Assembly: GCA_900545585.1 (NCBI GenBank)
Contig: UQZR01000002.1
Coordinates: forward strand, 1-64,000
Direction: 5' to 3'
Length of the DNA stretch: 64,000 nucleotides
From: an uncultured Eubacteriales bacterium
GTDB taxonomy: Bacteria; Bacillota; Clostridia; Oscillospirales; Oscillospiraceae
Shown: positions 63,853 to 64,000 of the stretch, piece by piece
Position numbering within the stretch: the first letter of the stretch is position 1
Layout: each line of letters starts with the position of its first letter
Program-made: the position numbers and the translations under genes
Notes under the pieces: generated by a model
Told to the model about the DNA's origin: nothing
Seen by the model: the letters and a program-made list of their open reading frames with translations, nothing else
Database searches by the model: none

Positions 63853-63886
63853 AGAGGCTCCGCCGTCCGGCGGAGCCTCTTTTTTT
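63853..63886 (+). terminator. Terminator of the 65-residue protein
   Basis: Stem AGAGGCTCCGCC/GGCGGAGCCTCT, loop GTCC, then seven T. The remaining 114 bases to the window end show nothing I can identify. Confidence 0.92.
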
Positions 63887-64000
63887 GATAAACGCGACCT
63901 CCTGCGTCCGGCCAGCGCAGGGGCGGCGCGGCCCCCATCGGCAGGCAGGCCGTGTGTGACCTGACCGCTGATCGTTATATTTATGCATAGAAAGTGAGAA

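Overview
The window is about 64 kb of a GC-rich Gram-positive spore former, most likely an anaerobic gut clostridium of the Oscillospiraceae type. The grounds are the order rpmH-rnpA-yidD-yidC-khpB | dnaA-dnaN-yaaA-recF-remB-gyrB-gyrA, the sporulation genes spoVAC and gpr, the heat-shock order hrcA-grpE-dnaK-dnaJ behind a CIRCE operator, pyruvate phosphate dikinase, butyrate kinase, several radical-SAM enzymes, AGGAGG-type ribosome sites and many TTG/GTG starts. It contains the chromosome origin. I saw no rRNA, tRNA or CRISPR array. The genus cannot be fixed from the sequence alone.

Layout, left to right. 1-3070: an RND exporter running off the left edge, then hemW with a small ferredoxin (all minus). 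3.1-4.1 kb: spoVAC (plus) and an unrecognised 156-residue protein (minus). 4.1-4.4 kb: hairpin repeats. 4.4-7.8 kb: a four-gene minus operon (radical SAM/SPASM, mutY, tdk, pflX-like). 8.0-10.85 kb: the minus operon rpmH-rnpA-yidD-yidC-khpB behind a consensus promoter. 10.85-12.76 kb: a bipartite oriC around dnaA, with DnaA boxes and a DnaA-trio-like unwinding element in the dnaA-dnaN gap. 12.76-21.5 kb: dnaN, yaaA, recF, remB, gyrB, gyrA, a membrane protein, trmO and rnhA (all plus). 21.5-29.2 kb: nadE and gpr (minus), rpsT (plus), a tiny sorting-signal protein, an M23/LysM/G5 wall hydrolase, then the minus operon holB-ricT-HAD phosphatase. 29.4-34.5 kb: ppdK, then a RACo-like activator with a DUF2284 protein (plus). 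34.5-35.1 kb: a composite hairpin-rich intergenic element. 35.2-41 kb: lepA and an XRE regulator (minus), a monooxygenase-fold protein and tatD (plus), metG (minus). 41.2-43.4 kb: buk (plus) and a DUF4015-type protein (minus). 43.4-49.7 kb: hrcA-grpE-pspC-dnaK-dnaJ-PHP phosphatase-rpiB on minus. 49.8-53.8 kb: AI-2E family permease, M32 carboxypeptidase, GNAT-like protein. 53.8-54.1 kb: a 278-bp MITE. 54.2-59 kb: an Sfp-type transferase, a Gfo/Idh/MocA oxidoreductase, a ROK kinase, a GntR regulator and gapA. 59.3-64 kb: a degenerate histidine kinase, mnmA, oleate hydratase and a 65-residue membrane protein.

Genes left of the origin are almost all on the minus strand and those just right of it on the plus strand, so the core replication, translation and chaperone genes are co-directional with the forks. 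Most transcription units end in strong hairpin terminators, several of them two-way between convergent genes. Many sigma-A promoters fit a 17-bp spacer.

No new multi-gene defence or biosynthetic system is apparent. The most unusual material is non-coding. It comprises a MITE with 28-bp terminal inverted repeats and a 5-bp target duplication, a diverged hairpin motif shared by that MITE and the 4.3-kb intergene with covarying stems, a 445-bp composite repeat with 19-bp perfect inverted ends, a triple TTCAC-type (PhoP-like) direct repeat in front of no obvious gene, and a WalR-type box on the promoter of the wall hydrolase. Coding oddities include a PspC gene inside the heat-shock operon, a histidine kinase lacking its phosphoacceptor His, an M23 peptidase with HxD in place of HxH, and GyrA with Ala at the quinolone-contact serine position.
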